DNA from: Effrenium voratum
Lineage: Eukaryota > Sar > Dinophyceae > Suessiales > Symbiodiniaceae
NCBI GenBank assembly: GCA_963377175.1
Contig: CAUJNA010003751.1
Coordinates: 62,001-126,000, forward strand
Direction of reading: 5' to 3'
DNA: 64,000 nt
Made by a program: the position numbers and the translations under genes
Shown here: positions 1 through 11,705 of the stretch, one piece after another
How positions within the stretch are numbered: position 1 is the stretch's first letter
How the letters are laid out: every line of letters starts with the position of its first letter
Notes under the pieces: model-generated
Database searches by the model: none
The model's input: only the letters and a program-made list of their open reading frames with translations
Told to the model about the DNA's origin: nothing

Positions 1-1
1 G

Positions 2-2907
2 GATCAGGTTTTGGCAAGTACTGCTGTTTCGGTGGTGACCCAATGGGACCAAGCCTTGCTGCTGCTGGGGCGTCTTGGGGAATGGAGGCTGCGAAGCACG
101 CTGCTGACACACACGCCAGTACTGAAGACCTGTGGTGAGGCATCGCAGTGGCCGTGGGCCTTGCATTTGCTCCAACAGCTTGAGCTTGAGATGAGGTCGG
201 ACCTGGTGATGTGCACTGCGGCCATCAACGCGTGTGCTGCCGCCATTGTGTGGCCCCATGCGTTGTTTTTGTTCCATGGCCTTGCAGCAAGAGCCTTGCT
301 CCCTGACCGTGTTGCGTACACCGCCACCATATCTGCATGTGGAAAGGCCGACCAGTGGCAGCGCGTTTTGCAGCTTCTTTCCCAATCACAGGCAGCTGGT
401 GTGAGCCCGGACTCTACGAGTTTTGTTGCAGCGATTAGCGCTTGCACGGACTCGTGGCAGCATGCCATTGAGTTGCTGCGGCAATCATATGAGCGCCAGG
501 TGCACGATATTGGATGTTATAACGCCGCAATTAGCGCTTCTTCGCGCTCTCATTGGCAGCTGGCTATTTTGTTGCTGGGTAGTGCCGAGGAGGCTCGGCA
601 GAGAGCCGATGCTGTCACGTACACGGCAGCTATTAGCAGTTGTGAGAGGTTTTGTCAGTGGAGACATGCTTACGCACTATTCTGTCAGATGTCGGAACAG
701 GATCAATCTGCGACAGTCATCACATACAACCTTTTGATCAGTGCGTTTGCCAAAGGCGAACAGTGGCAAACAGCTTTGCTCATGCTATCGGAACTGGAAG
801 GGAATGCCGTGCGGAGCAATCTCATTACACAGGGTGTGGCCATCAATGCCCTGGCACGTGGCTTACAATGGCGGGTTGCCATGACCATCATGTCCTCTGG
901 ATCAAATGTGCCGAGCGTGGTCACTTTTGGCACTTTAATCAATGCCTTCCAGGTCAATCTCTTCTGGGAGCATGCCTTGATCATTCTCCGCTCCATGCCT
1001 GGCATGTCTGTACAGCCTTCCCTTGCATGCTACGACTACGCCATGATGGCCTGCGAAGGCGTTCGCAGCGACCTGGCGCGGCAGCTGCTGTCTGAGTCGG
1101 AGGACAGATCCCCAGTGTCACTTTTGTGGGGCGCGTCGCTGGTGCGCTGCCTGGGCCCCGACGCAGTCCACAGCGCTTGCACAGCGGCGGCGCGCTGGGC
1201 TGCTGGCAGGCTGTCTCCCCGGGAGCTGGCGACCGCGTGGTGGTCTGCAGCCGTGGTAGGAGCAAGCAACGACGGGTTTGGCCGGACTTTGGTCAAGCAA
1301 GCCTCTCAGCAGATCTACCAGTTTGATATCGAGGAACTAAGCATGGTAGTAGCAGCTGCCGCTTCGGATTCTTCCAACATTCCGTTTTTGTGCCTTGCAC
1401 AGGGCGCTGCGGCCCAAATGCTCGACACGCAAGCCTTGGACATCTCCTTCGGTGGGGCGGGCAAGGAGCTTCTCGGGATTCTCTTCTCCTGTCGCCTGTG
1501 TGGCTGCTTGCAAGCTTCAGTCCGCGAAGCCGTCCACGAGGCCATGCTACGTGCGGGCCAGCGTCGAGATGTCCAGCGCTTCAGCCAGCCCAGCAAGCCC
1601 AGTCCGCAGGCACCGGACCTGACGGTTCTGAACTTGCCCGACCGGGCGGTGCTTTTCAAGCCTCCTGGCTGGGAGGCCGGGGCAGTTTGTGTTGCAATTT
1701 GTTGCAAGAAGATCAGAAGCTCAGGTTAGGTGTTTTAACAGTTTGCATGTGGGACTCCCGACTGCCATCGTGCCTGGAGGTCTACGGGGGGCATGTGGAC
1801 AGGCAGCTGTCGGACTTCGTGGGGGCCGCCTTTGGGGGGAACGCCATCTTCAGGGACCCGACGCACCAGCGCGGCTTCCTGCACCGGTTGGACGTGCCCA
1901 GCTCGGGGCTGGTTTTGGTGGCCAAGAGCTTTGAGGCATTCTACGACCTGCAGGACGGGCCAAGTTTTGTTTTGGGGAAGCCATGCCACGTAATCCTGTC
2001 ACCCTTACTCATGTTACAGATGCCAGTCGTCTCTCATTTGGTATTACACGGTTTGAGACATCCACCACCGAATCTTGTTTATGGCCCATGCAAACTTTCA
2101 GCCATAGTCGTCGATTCGTCTGGACGTCTCGGGCAGGTGCAACTCCATGCAGGGCAGATGCGGCGGGACTACACGGTCCTCTGCCACGGGCTGCTTCGAA
2201 ACCGGAGCATCGTGGCCAGGCTGCGGCCGGAAGAGGATGGGCCCAGCTTGTGCGGCCGCGGGAAGCCGAGCATCTCCAAGTTGGCTCCTTGGGCGCTTTG
2301 GCAGCTGTTCGTTTTGGATGCAAGGTACTTTTTAGAGAATGTCATAGTTCCGGGGAACATTGCATGTTCTCACTTGTTCCTCACAGAGGAAGAGGAGAGA
2401 ACATGCAGGCAACCCTTGCTGTGTTGGCCGCGCGGAGGTTTTGTTGAGACACCTGCAGCACGTGATTGGCTCCCTGAGCCAAGTACTCCTGTGCATCGCC
2501 ACGGGCCGGAAACACCAGATCCGCAGTCACCTGGCCCATGTGGGCCACCCTACTGTGCGGGACAAGCTGTGCCTTCGACCCAGAAATACTCGTACCTTTG
2601 GATCCTGAAGCTCATGGTGCTAAATATGTTTCTGCGTTCCCACCAACCAGCTTTTTTGTCATGGGGGGGAAATGTTCAGGTTACCTGAACCGCACCCCTG
2701 TCCTGAATCGTGTGGTTGAGGTACAGCAGCCTGGCGACCTTCAATTTTGATGCGGCCCTTTGCCCGCGGAACTGGCTGCACCGACACCGGCTCCGGTTCT
2801 ACTCGGCCGGGGAGGCGCACGAGGTGCGGTCGGACCTGCCGGAAGATCTCCGGCTGCCCCCTGAGATGCTGGAGCTGCGGAGAAGCGAGCACCCGTCGGA
2901 AAATTAG
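2..2907 (+). CDS. PPR-RluA pseudouridine synthase fusion, copy 1 (5' partial)
   Basis: Predicted RNA-binding, RNA-modifying fusion protein. The frame is open from the left edge without a clear ATG, so the start probably lies outside the window. The first exon carries about nine degenerate 35-residue PPR units (recurring 'YTAAIS.C....QW..AL.L' signatures, roughly 190-1060), then a helical linker, then the start of an RluA-family synthase (FKPPGWE, ending 1675). Colinear comparison with the intact copy at 14141 gives exons 2-1675, 1780-1953, 2137-2283, 2438-2568 and 2721-2907. The four introns begin GC, GA, GC and GT and all end AG. The joined synthase keeps HRLDVPSSGLVLVAKS with the catalytic Asp, RRDYTVLCHG and GRKHQIRSHLAHVGHP, so it looks catalytically competent. 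PPRs bind RNA sequence-specifically and RluA enzymes convert uridine to pseudouridine. An organellar or mRNA target is inference. Confidence 0.85.
1676..2720 (+). other. Four introns of PPR-synthase copy 1 (GC-AG, GA-AG, GC-AG, GT-AG)
   Basis: Introns lie at 1676-1779 (GC..AG, 104 bp), 1954-2136 (GA..AG, 183 bp), 2284-2437 (GC..AG, 154 bp) and 2569-2720 (GT..AG, 152 bp). Each removal restores the reading frame and gives residue-for-residue alignment with the intron-free paralogue (for example GKPSISK-L-VLLRHLQ against GKPSCSVLALLQHLQ). The first intron has GGAGG at both ends, so its exact break can slide. Confidence 0.8.
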
Positions 2908-3298
2908 GTGAGATTCATATTTGGGTTCATATTTTAACAGTACAATAGTTTAAATCACATGGGTGGTTTGTGTATTACCGTCATGCCACATATTTGTTGG
3001 CATGCATGAGCTGCCACACGCGGAGAGGTTGCGAGCCCAACCGTTCAAACCGGCACATTTGCCACCTGAACAATGCCATCACTTCAACTGAATGAGACCT
3101 TTCAAATGGTTTTGAGGTTCAGTCATTCTTGGCCGACGGGTGGCGTTGCGTTCATTCCTGCCTCCCTGCCTTTCAGAAGGCTGCCAAAGTCTAAATGGCC
3201 TTTCACGAACACGCAGGCCAATTCTCGATTCTCACAAAAAAGATACGCTTCAAGGAGGCTGCAGTTGCCTCTCATCCCTTCGGGACACGCCAATTGAG
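2908..3298. other. Intergenic spacer without recognised gene
   Basis: Nothing coding was recognised between the stop of the PPR-synthase and the first Hsp90 exon. I looked here for the missing Hsp90 N-terminal exons (ATP-binding helix, RELISNA-type motif, DxGxG motif) and did not see them. Confidence 0.5.
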
Positions 3299-6200
3299 GT
3301 CGAGCACCTAGGGACCATTGCCAAGAGCGGGTCCCTGGACTTTCTTCAGCGCCGGGCCCCATGGAAGGGCGGGAGGGGCGAAGGGGCTGAAACATTGGAA
3401 GCAGGTGGCCAGGGTTGCATCCCATCCACACCAAGGGCGAAGGAACGCAGGACACGTGAGCATGGAGGGCTTGGTACCTGGACGTCAGGTGGAGAGTCTG
3501 ATGCTAGCAAGATCATCGGCCAGCCTCGCTCTGAGCAGCGACATCGTGCATCTTGCAGGGACAGTATGATGTTTCAGTAGGTTGGATGTCTCCTTGGGCC
3601 AGCTTCCCTCGTTCAAGCTGAGTAGGTATTAACTTGCGAGGAGTCACACACACGCACATACACACACACACAGCTCTCAGCAGAAAGTGTTGGTTTGACC
3701 TTCTGCCAGCTCTGAACGGAGTGAGAGAAATATGTGCCCTGGAGCAATCTCGCAAGACAAGCTTCATTGGAAAGCCAATTTCCTGGGAGGACCCACTCCT
3801 GCGCCTAAGGTTTGGTGTCGGCTTTTACTCCACCTTCGTGGTCGCAGACAAGGTGCAGGCCTGGAGCCCCCGGGATCTCAGAATTCACCAGAATGGGGGC
3901 AGGCAGTGTCAAAAGGCCAAAATGCCAGCAACGTCTCAATGCTCCTGAGCGCTTGCTCGGTGGAGCATGCGGGTACAACTTCGTAAGTGAGCGAGCATAG
4001 AAGCAGATCCCGTGGACTCGAGCAACAGCGATTGTTGAGACACCTGGATACATGGCGTGAAGAGACGCACAATACAAGCAAGTGATACTGACCGCTAACT
4101 AGCTTGACATCGAGCAAGGAGTGTTGGTCTGCAAATGGCTCCATTACTCTGTCAGGTGTACACTATGACAGCCGACAAGGAAAAGGGGTCGAAAGGCTAC
4201 CTCTGGAGCTCTGACGGTGTCAGCCTTGGAGGGCCTTAACCATTTCTAAAGGTACTCGATCAAGGACTCAATACACCCTTCTTGACAGAGATCAAATCTC
4301 AATCATGGGGTTTATTTTGCTTGAATCGGCGTGTAACACGCTTTTCCATTTGCCCCCTCACACATTTCGTTCGTCCGAGGCTCCGGTAGCTTCACCATCG
4401 AGGAGGTGGAGGATGTGCCGCGCGGCACACGCATCGAGCCGGGAACTCATGGCAGTACAAGCCCTACACCATGTTGTTTGTAACACTGGTGTTGTTTGAA
4501 ATGTAGCCTTCCTCAGACCAGGCTGAGTGAAGGGCTCCTTTTTCAAACATAGACATGCTTGCCCCCAACCTGGAAAGTGCAGTGCTCCTGGGAAGGTTGC
4601 ATCTGAAGGATGATGCCACAGAGTTTGCCTCGCTCGCGCGAGCCTCACAACAGTGCCCATAGCGAGATGTCCATCCTCGTGGAGTTTTGCGCGCTGTTCA
4701 AGGGGTGTTGGGGATGACACAGAGACTTAGACCGCGAAATGGCCGTCACAGCACGCCCGCCGGCATGGAAAGAATGTATTGACCGTTGCCCATCTAGTCC
4801 TGTTGCTGCAGGCTAACGTCAAGAAGGCTGCCCAAAAGCTCCCTGCTCAGATATGAGTCGTCCTGGAGGCTCGCTGGGCGCTCCATTCGAGGTTCTCTTC
4901 ATACATTGACTTCCCCATCTACGTGAAAGAGGCGGCCGGTTCGAAAAGAGTTTCTATCGCACAACTTGCGCGCTGGTTTGCCCTGTGTCCCGGCCAGGAG
5001 GGAGAGCCGAAAGCCATCAACAAGCAGGAGGCGCCGGACTTGGACGCACACCTTGCGCCCCAGTTCCGTGAGGGATTGCGACTCCTTGGATTGATCATGA
5101 TTGTGACGAAGGTAGCCTTGGGGAAAGAAGGGCTTTTGTCGCAGTTCAGTTTGCTTCCACGATTCGCACCGATAGACGCTTATTTCGACCTTCCCTCCAA
5201 GTATATTGGGTTCTTGTTTGATCTCGGATACATGGACTCTTTGCTGCAGTTTCAAAACATGGTGGACACAGAGCAATAGAGAAGCTCATTGGACGAAGGG
5301 CGCAGGTTGCTGAGATAGGTCACTCTTTTGTCCCTGCCACTGACAGAATGGAAGATGTGTCCTTTCTTGGCCCAACATGAGACTGAGAGTAGATCTTGCT
5401 TTTTTCCCTTTCACTTCTCCCAGTCCCAAAAGGGAGCATCCCTTTTTGGAACCTTCGTCTGGAAGATCCCATAGCACCTCCCCATCCGGCCTAGGCGCTG
5501 TGGATGTTGCGCTCCGCCACTGAAGAGCAGCACTTGGAGTTGGGCGGCTCAGACGGTCGCTCTAGGAAACCTCGAGGCGATGAAGTTCACCTCATGAGAG
5601 ACCCGCTTTGAATGATCGAGTGGCTCATGACTCTTGGCAAATCGACGTGATAAGACCGAAAGGCCTTTGGAAGGCCCGTGCATTGTACTGCAGGATCCTT
5701 GCACATGTCTGTTTATTGGTGGCAGTATGTGTCTCCTGCAAAGCTGGCATCCTCGGCACTATATCAGAGGCGCAAGCCTCTGAACACCTCACCTTAACAC
5801 ACTGTTGCAAGTTGAAGAGAGCAAAGGTTCTTGCTTGTGTGCAAGCCTACTGCCTGGCAACTGCACCCATGGGCTCAGGTTCTTCCGCTTCCTTAGCCAC
5901 AACTCGTACGGCAAGCCGTTTTACACGCTGCAAGGGCCTTAGATTGGCACACCAAATTCAGTCTGGTGCGTGATTTGCATCGGCACACGTCACTCGTGGT
6001 CGATGCTAGTGCTTCTGAGCTGCATTAAGACTATGGGTCGAGGATGTATCAAACAGATGCTCCTCTTTCCATCAAGAGCTGCTTGGAAGCATGATGGGAC
6101 CAGCTTTTGAATCGACGCATGGTTACTGTCCCCACGAGGCTGCTTCTACGTCCCGGATCCTGACAACGCCCCCAGCCGCTTGTTCACTAAAGATCCTGAG

Positions 6201-9082
6201 ATTGGCGTCTGGCACCAAGTGATTTAGACAAGCCTGGCGTAGGTTTGCATGGCATTTTCCACTGTGCAAGATGTTCGGCTCATGGCTCAGGTGGCGCTGC
6301 ACTCGCGCCGTGTCATGGTCAAAAAGCACGCAGACGGGGTGATTCCCAAATGGCTGCATTGGATGAAGGCCTGTGCCAATCCCCACTTGCGCGGAAACCC
6401 GATAAGCTCGCTCAGCGTTGTCCGGTCAGGGGATCGTGGACTGTGAGGACATGCCCATGAGCATCCCTCAGTGGCCCTTGTCACCCAGGGAGCCACATTT
6501 CGTCAACCGGGAACCAACCCAAGAAGTGCGGTCCACCAACATCATGTGCTGCGGTGTCAAGGAACATCAGCCGGGAGAACATGCAAGACACCCGCTTGAT
6601 GGAAAAGCCAGAGCCGCAGATTCGCGAGATTCACTGTTTGACTGGGCGACCTTATATCCACACTGCAGCCTGGACGGGAGCCCGAACCCCCTCCCCTTGA
6701 GAGCGGGAGCAAAGACAGACCCGTTGTGTTGAGCTCTCAGCTAGGTCTCACCCACCCTTTGCAGGCTCAGCATGGCCGTGGTGCGCAGAATCCTTCGATT
6801 CCTGCAGCAGGAGGTGCCGATCTGCAACTTAAGGATGAAGCGGGAGCAAGCAACCACGAGCCCGCTTGTTAGGCCAGCTTAGTCTAAGTATGTGTCTCCT
6901 GTTTTCAGCCCTTGATACACGGGTCTTACCGTTCTGATGTCTCAACTGAAACTTTTGATGGTTTTTTGTTTGGAGTGTTTTTTGATCCTGTTAGCAGGGA
7001 TTTGGATTGCTTTCGGGGTTGCACCAACGACTGACATAGGCTTGCTGGACAGATAGCTTTCAACGCAGAGGTTAGAGTGGCGGCAGGGTGATTGGCCGAC
7101 TCGCCACACTTTTGATATGACTGTGCCCGCTAGGCGAAGAAGGACCCTGAGAAGTATCAGCAGTTCTTCAAGGGCTACTCGTACTTCTTGAAGGCATGCC
7201 CATGACTTCAAGCAAGCTGCACTGCCCTTTCCAGATCTTGACTGTACTGTTGCCACACACGCTTTGATTCCCGCATTTGTTTGTTTGCACCCATGGTGGA
7301 TTCCTGGATGCAGCTCCTGAGCCAAGTGGCATTGCGGGCACAAGGCTGGAATCATCGAGGACAAGGAAGGCAACTTCAGCCGCGTGCGTCTCAAGCGCAT
7401 CGCCTGGGGTTGAAGGCAAGCCTTGACCAGCAAATCAGTTCTGCTCACCTCATCCTCACTGGTGGCAACAAAAGGGCGCAGATTTTCAGCAGCGCTCAGA
7501 GGACCTTGGAGCACAGAAGATATCCTTTAGCCACTGTGCAGGGCTGATCCTTAGCTCACCTTGCCCTTTCCGAGGCCATAAGGACGACCTCCTCAAGCTC
7601 CTGAGATTCGAGCGCAGCGCCGAGCCACCACACGAGTTGCTTTTTCCGATGGAGCTGGCCAGTATTTGGAATGGAGCTTTTATCATGGAGTGATTTTATT
7701 CCTGGCACATGGAGTTTTCCTGCGGGACATTTCTGGGATGGCGTTTTTTCTTCTTTTTTTTTTTTTTTCTCGCACAATCCGGAATAGAAGTCAAAAGGGG
7801 GGTCGTTCACAGTCGGTGGTTGGAAAGGACCTCCCAAGGTTGATCCGGGCTCTTGCCGCGAGGTGCTCCAACAAGTCCAAGGGCGAGCTGATCTCCTTGG
7901 AGGCCGCGGAAGGGGAAGGGGAAGGGACTAGAGGATATGGCCGTGGTCAACACCGTTTTGGGATCCCATTTTGGTAGGTGAATTCCCCGCCCATAGAGCC
8001 TATTTTAGTGGGGATTGGGATGTTCACTGGGGGCTAACCGGGCTTTTGACCCATGGCCATATGGACTTAAAACAAAACCATGGCCCCAAGACCCCTTTTT
8101 AGCCATGCACGTGAGGAGTATATCGACACGGCGAAAGAGGGCCAGCAAAATATCTACTACTTCACCTGCCGCAGACTCAACAAGCTGCTGCTGCTTTGCT
8201 GCAGCTGTTGCGCCCAGGCCCGGATCGCCAGACAGCCCTGTCGTCTCCCTACATGGAGCAGCATCTTGGCTGCATTCCGAGTGTCGATTTTGTTGAGCCG
8301 TTTGCGGTGTTTCCGCTTTGAGCCACCCGCAGAAACGGATTCGAAACAAAGTCGAACTCCAGGTTCCTTCAGCGACAGCTTGCGGCCCGGAGTTGGGTTG
8401 GCATCGCTGCAAAAGCCCACGGATGCCGCTTCCGAGGCGTAACGTCATTCTCATGTTCGAGGACATTGACGAGTTTGTGGTGCCACCAGCGCGTGTTGGG
8501 TCCCTGCGTCCCTGCGCGGGCAACTCTGTATCATGTCTTGGACTCTTCATCATTTTGCGTCTCATGGAGTTGAGCAAGAGAAAGCGTGCTGGATTTCTTT
8601 CATGTTCGACTTGGATCTGCTGCTCGCGACATGCCAGGTGAATGCGATCGAAGGCTTCAAGGAGATTCGCATGTCACCCCGGAGCTGGTTTTGTTTATTC
8701 CGTTTACTTGATTCTTGGGATTGCCAGTCTAAAGTCTTCACTCGTTCTTGGGACATAGTCTTGCTGAAGCATTGGGCCCTTTCTGCTATGCATGCGGAGG
8801 ACAAGAAGTTCATTTCCGTTGACTCGGCGGACAAAAACTTTGAGCGTAGCCCTCAGCAGAGTATGGACCATTCCTTCCAGGAATGCGGTGCACTCACTTG
8901 AGACAATATCGATCTTGACTGGGCAGGTTGGACATTGACCAGCCGGAAGAAGACACCAGCGAGGCGGGTTGGGGTATATTGCTGTCCTGTGTTGCAAGCG
9001 TGGCCAGGACACGCGGGTGCTCACCGACAGTGAGCAAACCCAGCTGTCACAGTTCATCAAGAGCGTTCTGAAGGAGAAGGCG
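3299..9082 (+). CDS. Hsp90 chaperone, TRAP1-like, many exons, N-terminus not found
   Basis: ATP-dependent chaperone of the Hsp90 family. Motifs appear in family order across more than 20 short exons: GTIAKSGSLDFL (3299-3348), TSFIGK (to 3773), FGVGFYSTFVVADKVQ (3810-3858), KGYLWSSDG (4156-4216), SFTIEEVEDVPRGTRI (4380-4437), LHLKDDATEFASL (4596-4635), NVKKAAQK (4812-4837), FSSYIDFPIYVKE (4892-4931), EPKAINKQE (4998-5030), YQTDAPLSIKS (6043-6077), CFYVPDPDNAP (6139-6206), ALHSRRVMVKKHADGVIPKW (6291-6368), IVDCEDMPM (6430-6458), NISRENMQDTRLMEK (6562-6606), LSMAVVRRILRFLQQE (6765-6813), AKKDPEKYQQFFKGYSYFLK (7134-7193), GIIEDKE (7345-7369), HKDDLLKLLRFE (7575-7611), SNKSKGELISLE (7863-7902), EYIDTAKEGQQNIYYFTC (from 8116), SSPYMEQ, NVILMFEDIDEFVV (about 8436), KKFISVDSADKNFE (about 8796), LTDSEQTQLSQFIKSVLKEK (to 9082). 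'PKW' and 'DPEKY..FF..Y' resemble mitochondrial TRAP1. Most donors are GC or GA. The N-terminal ATP-lid exons, a piece in 5031-6042 and the extreme C-terminus are missing or unrecognised, so it may be a fragment. Confidence 0.8.
3645..3672. repeat. (CA)n microsatellite in an Hsp90 intron
   Basis: Interrupted CA dinucleotide run between the GTIAKSG exon and the GFYS exon of the Hsp90 gene. Confidence 0.8.
3774..3809 (+). other. 36-bp GC-AG mini-intron in the Hsp90 gene
   Basis: Removing these 36 bp joins ..FIGK (GGA AA) to G TTT GGT (FGVGFYS), recreating the universal Hsp90 IG(Q/K)FGVGFYS motif in frame. The intron begins GC and ends AG and is very short. Confidence 0.7.
7955..8064 (+). repeat. 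Dispersed ~110-120-bp repeat, copy 1, inside an Hsp90 intron
   Basis: Contains 'ATTTTAGTGGGGATTGGGAT' followed by a TTTTGACCCATGGCCAT end. Related copies occur at 20701-20822 (opposite strand), 21437-21555 (same strand) and more weakly at 42666-42775. It lies in the intron between the ISLE and EYIDTAKEG exons (7903-8115). Unclassified short interspersed element. Confidence 0.65.
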
Positions 9083-9387
9083 TGCCGCAGACTTTCTGAA
9101 GGTTGGCCTTTGCCGAAACACCGCGGCTGGATTGCGGATTTCTCCTGTGGCTCAAGGCTCCAGGTCATCAAGCGTTATATTGTTGGTTTTGTTGGTGTCG
9201 CCACGATGGGGTGGAATGTCTACGACGAGCCAGTTCTGACTCGATCGACCACCCAATATCAGGTACATGGTGAGAAGGAGGTGCTTGCGGATATCTTCTT
9301 GCAGCACGCTGTTGAAGGGTCTTTGGCAATGTCTGCCTGGTACTCTGCTGCTCAGTCCTTTTCGAGGGAATTCGGGGATCTACTCTG

Positions 9388-9537
9388 GTCCGCGTCTTCC
9401 AAGTCATCGACCGTGACCATGACGGAATTTTGGACCAAGATGAGTTTGTGAATGGGATCTACGCGATTTTGCACCCCACAAGAGAAGGATTGGCGCTTGC
9501 GGAGATCCTGGCCAAGGGACATTTGGCCACATTTTGA
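9388..9537 (+). CDS. EF-hand exon, abutting a flavin monooxygenase frame
   Basis: Translates as a helix, a canonical EF-hand calcium loop DRDHDGILDQDE at 9409-9444 (Asp at positions 1, 3, 5 and 9, Gly at 6, Glu at 12) and a second helix (FVNGIYAIL). It ends at TGA 9535-9537. The same frame resumes at once as the N-terminus of a flavin-dependent monooxygenase (KDFNHVKTVAILGAGVAGL). The exon could belong to an EF-hand protein whose upstream exons lie in 9083-9387, or to an EF-hand/monooxygenase fusion disabled by the TGA. The loop is certain; the gene it belongs to is not. Confidence 0.6.
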   Translation, partial: VRVFQVIDRDHDGILDQDEFVNGIYAILHPTREGLALAEILAKGHLATF

Positions 9538-10720
9538 AAGGATTTCAATCACGTCAAGACCGTAGCCATCCTTGGAGCTGGTGTTGCTGGCCTGCAAACT
9601 GCTCGTCACTTGGGAGATATTGGCCTGCAGTGCACCATTTTTGGGAAGGATGATCTTTCCAACAGGTCCTGAAGTAATATCGTGCTGTACAGCAAGGCCT
9701 TCGGCTGCGTGACAAGGTCCGATTCAAGACCTTTGTGACCCAGGCAAACCCGACCGAAGCCGGAGATTGAGGCTGGAAGGTAGACTATGTGACGGGAGAT
9801 CAGGCGCGCAAGACAGAGATCTTTGACTTCTTGATTGTGGCCACTGGAATGTACGGGCGGCCTCCGCATGTGCCCATGGCTAGAGGATCCCAGAATTTCA
9901 AAGGCGAGATCTTGCACTCTTGCACCTTTACTGATCGCAAACAAGCAGCCGTAAAGAAGGTGGTTGTCGTGGGCGGTGGCAAATCCGCCATTTTCCAGGC
10001 ATTTCTTTTTCAATGACCTTGTCCATGGCACCAGGTGATGGATTCTTCAGCTCACCTTTCAGCATCTTGGACAGATGGCTTGCGTCAAAATCTCCTTGAC
10101 GGTCGAAACTTCGGAGCCCGTTGACGTTGCGGCAAAGATAGAAACCGACAGTCTCTCTTGGACAACCTTGTCAAACATGTCGTAGTTCTTTGCAAAGCCT
10201 ATGCCATAGATCACCACATCTGGCATCCAACTTCGTTCCATTTGTGAGAATCACACCTTCTTCTGTAACAGGTCGATGGATCCAGGAATGTTTTGACCTT
10301 CCCAGCTTTCAACATGTCGCGGAACTCATAGTCCAAGATTTGGCCGGCACTGAAGAGATCGGTGTGGATGCCGTCAGGAGGCATCATGTTACCCGAAATC
10401 TGGAACTGTCCCCGGAACATCAGTTCCACCACACGCCACCACATCCACTTGATGGGAGCGCAGGTACCATGGAACCACCTGCAAACTCGTCCCTCGTCAT
10501 AGTAGGGCTGCAACATCCAATGCCCAAGCCTGTTGTAAGTGCCATACTTGAAGGGAACCGCTTTCGGCAAAGAACTGGCCAGTGCCAACGCCTGCAAATC
10601 CAGTGCTGGAAGCCTTACTTGGCCGCAGATACGGCGTTGTCTGGATGCCACCCATGTCTTCGCGTGCTTGCATAAGCACGACAACCTCTTGACCGACATG
10701 AAGGAAACCAGATTCCGCAA
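9538..10720 (+). pseudogene. Flavin-containing monooxygenase, broken, C-terminal half inverted
   Basis: The + strand encodes the N-terminal half: FAD-binding GAGVAG (from 9574), then YRAVQQGLRLRDKVRFKTFV, GWKVDYVTGDQ, FLIVATGMYGRPPHVP and the second Rossmann motif VVVVGGGKSAI (about 9955-9995). In-frame TAA and TGA codons occur near 9673 and 9767, and the usual GGxW region after the first Rossmann motif is absent. From about 10000 the C-terminal half runs on the minus strand, read 10720 to 10000: MPPDGIHTDLFSAGQILDYE, EGVILTNGTKLDA, DVVIYGIGFAKNYDMFDKVV, then YLCRNVNGL and SHLSKMLKGELKNPSPGAMD, with frame slips between blocks. Flipping about 10000-10720 would restore N-to-C order, so this is an inactivated gene carrying an in-place inversion. 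Family: class B flavin monooxygenases (FAD/NADPH oxygenation of soft nucleophiles). Confidence 0.75.
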
Positions 10721-10740
10721 GATGCCTAATTGCTTTGGTG

Positions 10741-11636
10741 TTTATGCCATGTACAGCTGCCGATTACAGAGGCGTGTAGCTTAGTTGATGGTCTGTTTTC
10801 CAGCCAACGTTGTCATAGGCAAGCAACTTTTATGCCCGGTTTTGGATCTAGCTGCGGCAGTGTTCTGCCAGATATCTGCCTAGAGCAGCAGCCTGCAATA
10901 GATGGGAGCAGCAAACAAAAACACCTGCACTTGAACCGTTGCTCGGAGGTGCAGGAGGTGAAATTCTCGGATCGGTTGGTGAGCTCCCCGGCCATCGTGC
11001 GTGGGCCCTGGGGACACTGTACCTGTCTCCTGGTGCACCTCCATTAAACGGGTGGCTTCCTTTGAGTTTCGCGCTTTTTCATCCCAAAAGTGTCACCCAA
11101 AAGGATGGATCCTTTCTGGCGATAGCTTGGGACCCGTTCGCCTCAAGGACGAGCGTCATCACTCCACACATGCGGAAGATGATGAAGAGTCTGATGGCAG
11201 GGAAGGCCTGGCTGGAAGTGCAGGTTGCTTTTTTGCTTGCGGATTGGGTTTGCTGCCTGCCGCTGGAACCCTGTGGCTATGCGGAAAATGCAACCTTAGG
11301 AGAACGATGGCATGCCAGAACCTTAGATCCAGTCGACTTTGAAATGTCAGACATTGAAACAAGCCCAGCCATTCTTTGCAATGGCCGAAGCTTGCGTAAT
11401 GTAAAGACCTGCGCCAACTGGACTGAGATGTAATGTTTCAGTCTGCTGCAGGGGCAACATCCCCATGACACTCGAGCTTAGCGCGAAGCACCACATTGTG
11501 ACCACGCCTGGGGCCTTAAGGATAGGCAGTTGATGTCCAGGTCTGGTGCCAATGCCATGCGGCCAAACACTGGGGCAGTGCGTAAGTCAGAGGTGAACAG
11601 TATGGCAGGTCCGGTGATTGCAGGCCTTTACGGCAT
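10741..11636. other. No recognised gene
   Basis: Several short open frames overlap here (for example an acidic HAEDDEESDGREG segment near 11167-11210), but none matches a family I know and none has clear exon signals. Confidence 0.4.
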
Positions 11637-11668
11637 GAGCAGCATGAGCAGCATGAGCGCCGTCCGGC
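11637..11668. repeat. Short (AGCATG)n tandem repeat
   Basis: Three to four 9-bp units of GCATGAGCA type just upstream of the 197-codon ORF. Confidence 0.6.
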
Positions 11669-11705
11669 AGCCATTAGCTCAATCTGATCCGCATAGCCCG
11701 TAGCC

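Noticed and set aside
6942..7514. 190-codon minus-strand ORF
   Set aside because: It lies antisense to two well-supported Hsp90 exons (7134-7193 and 7345-7369).
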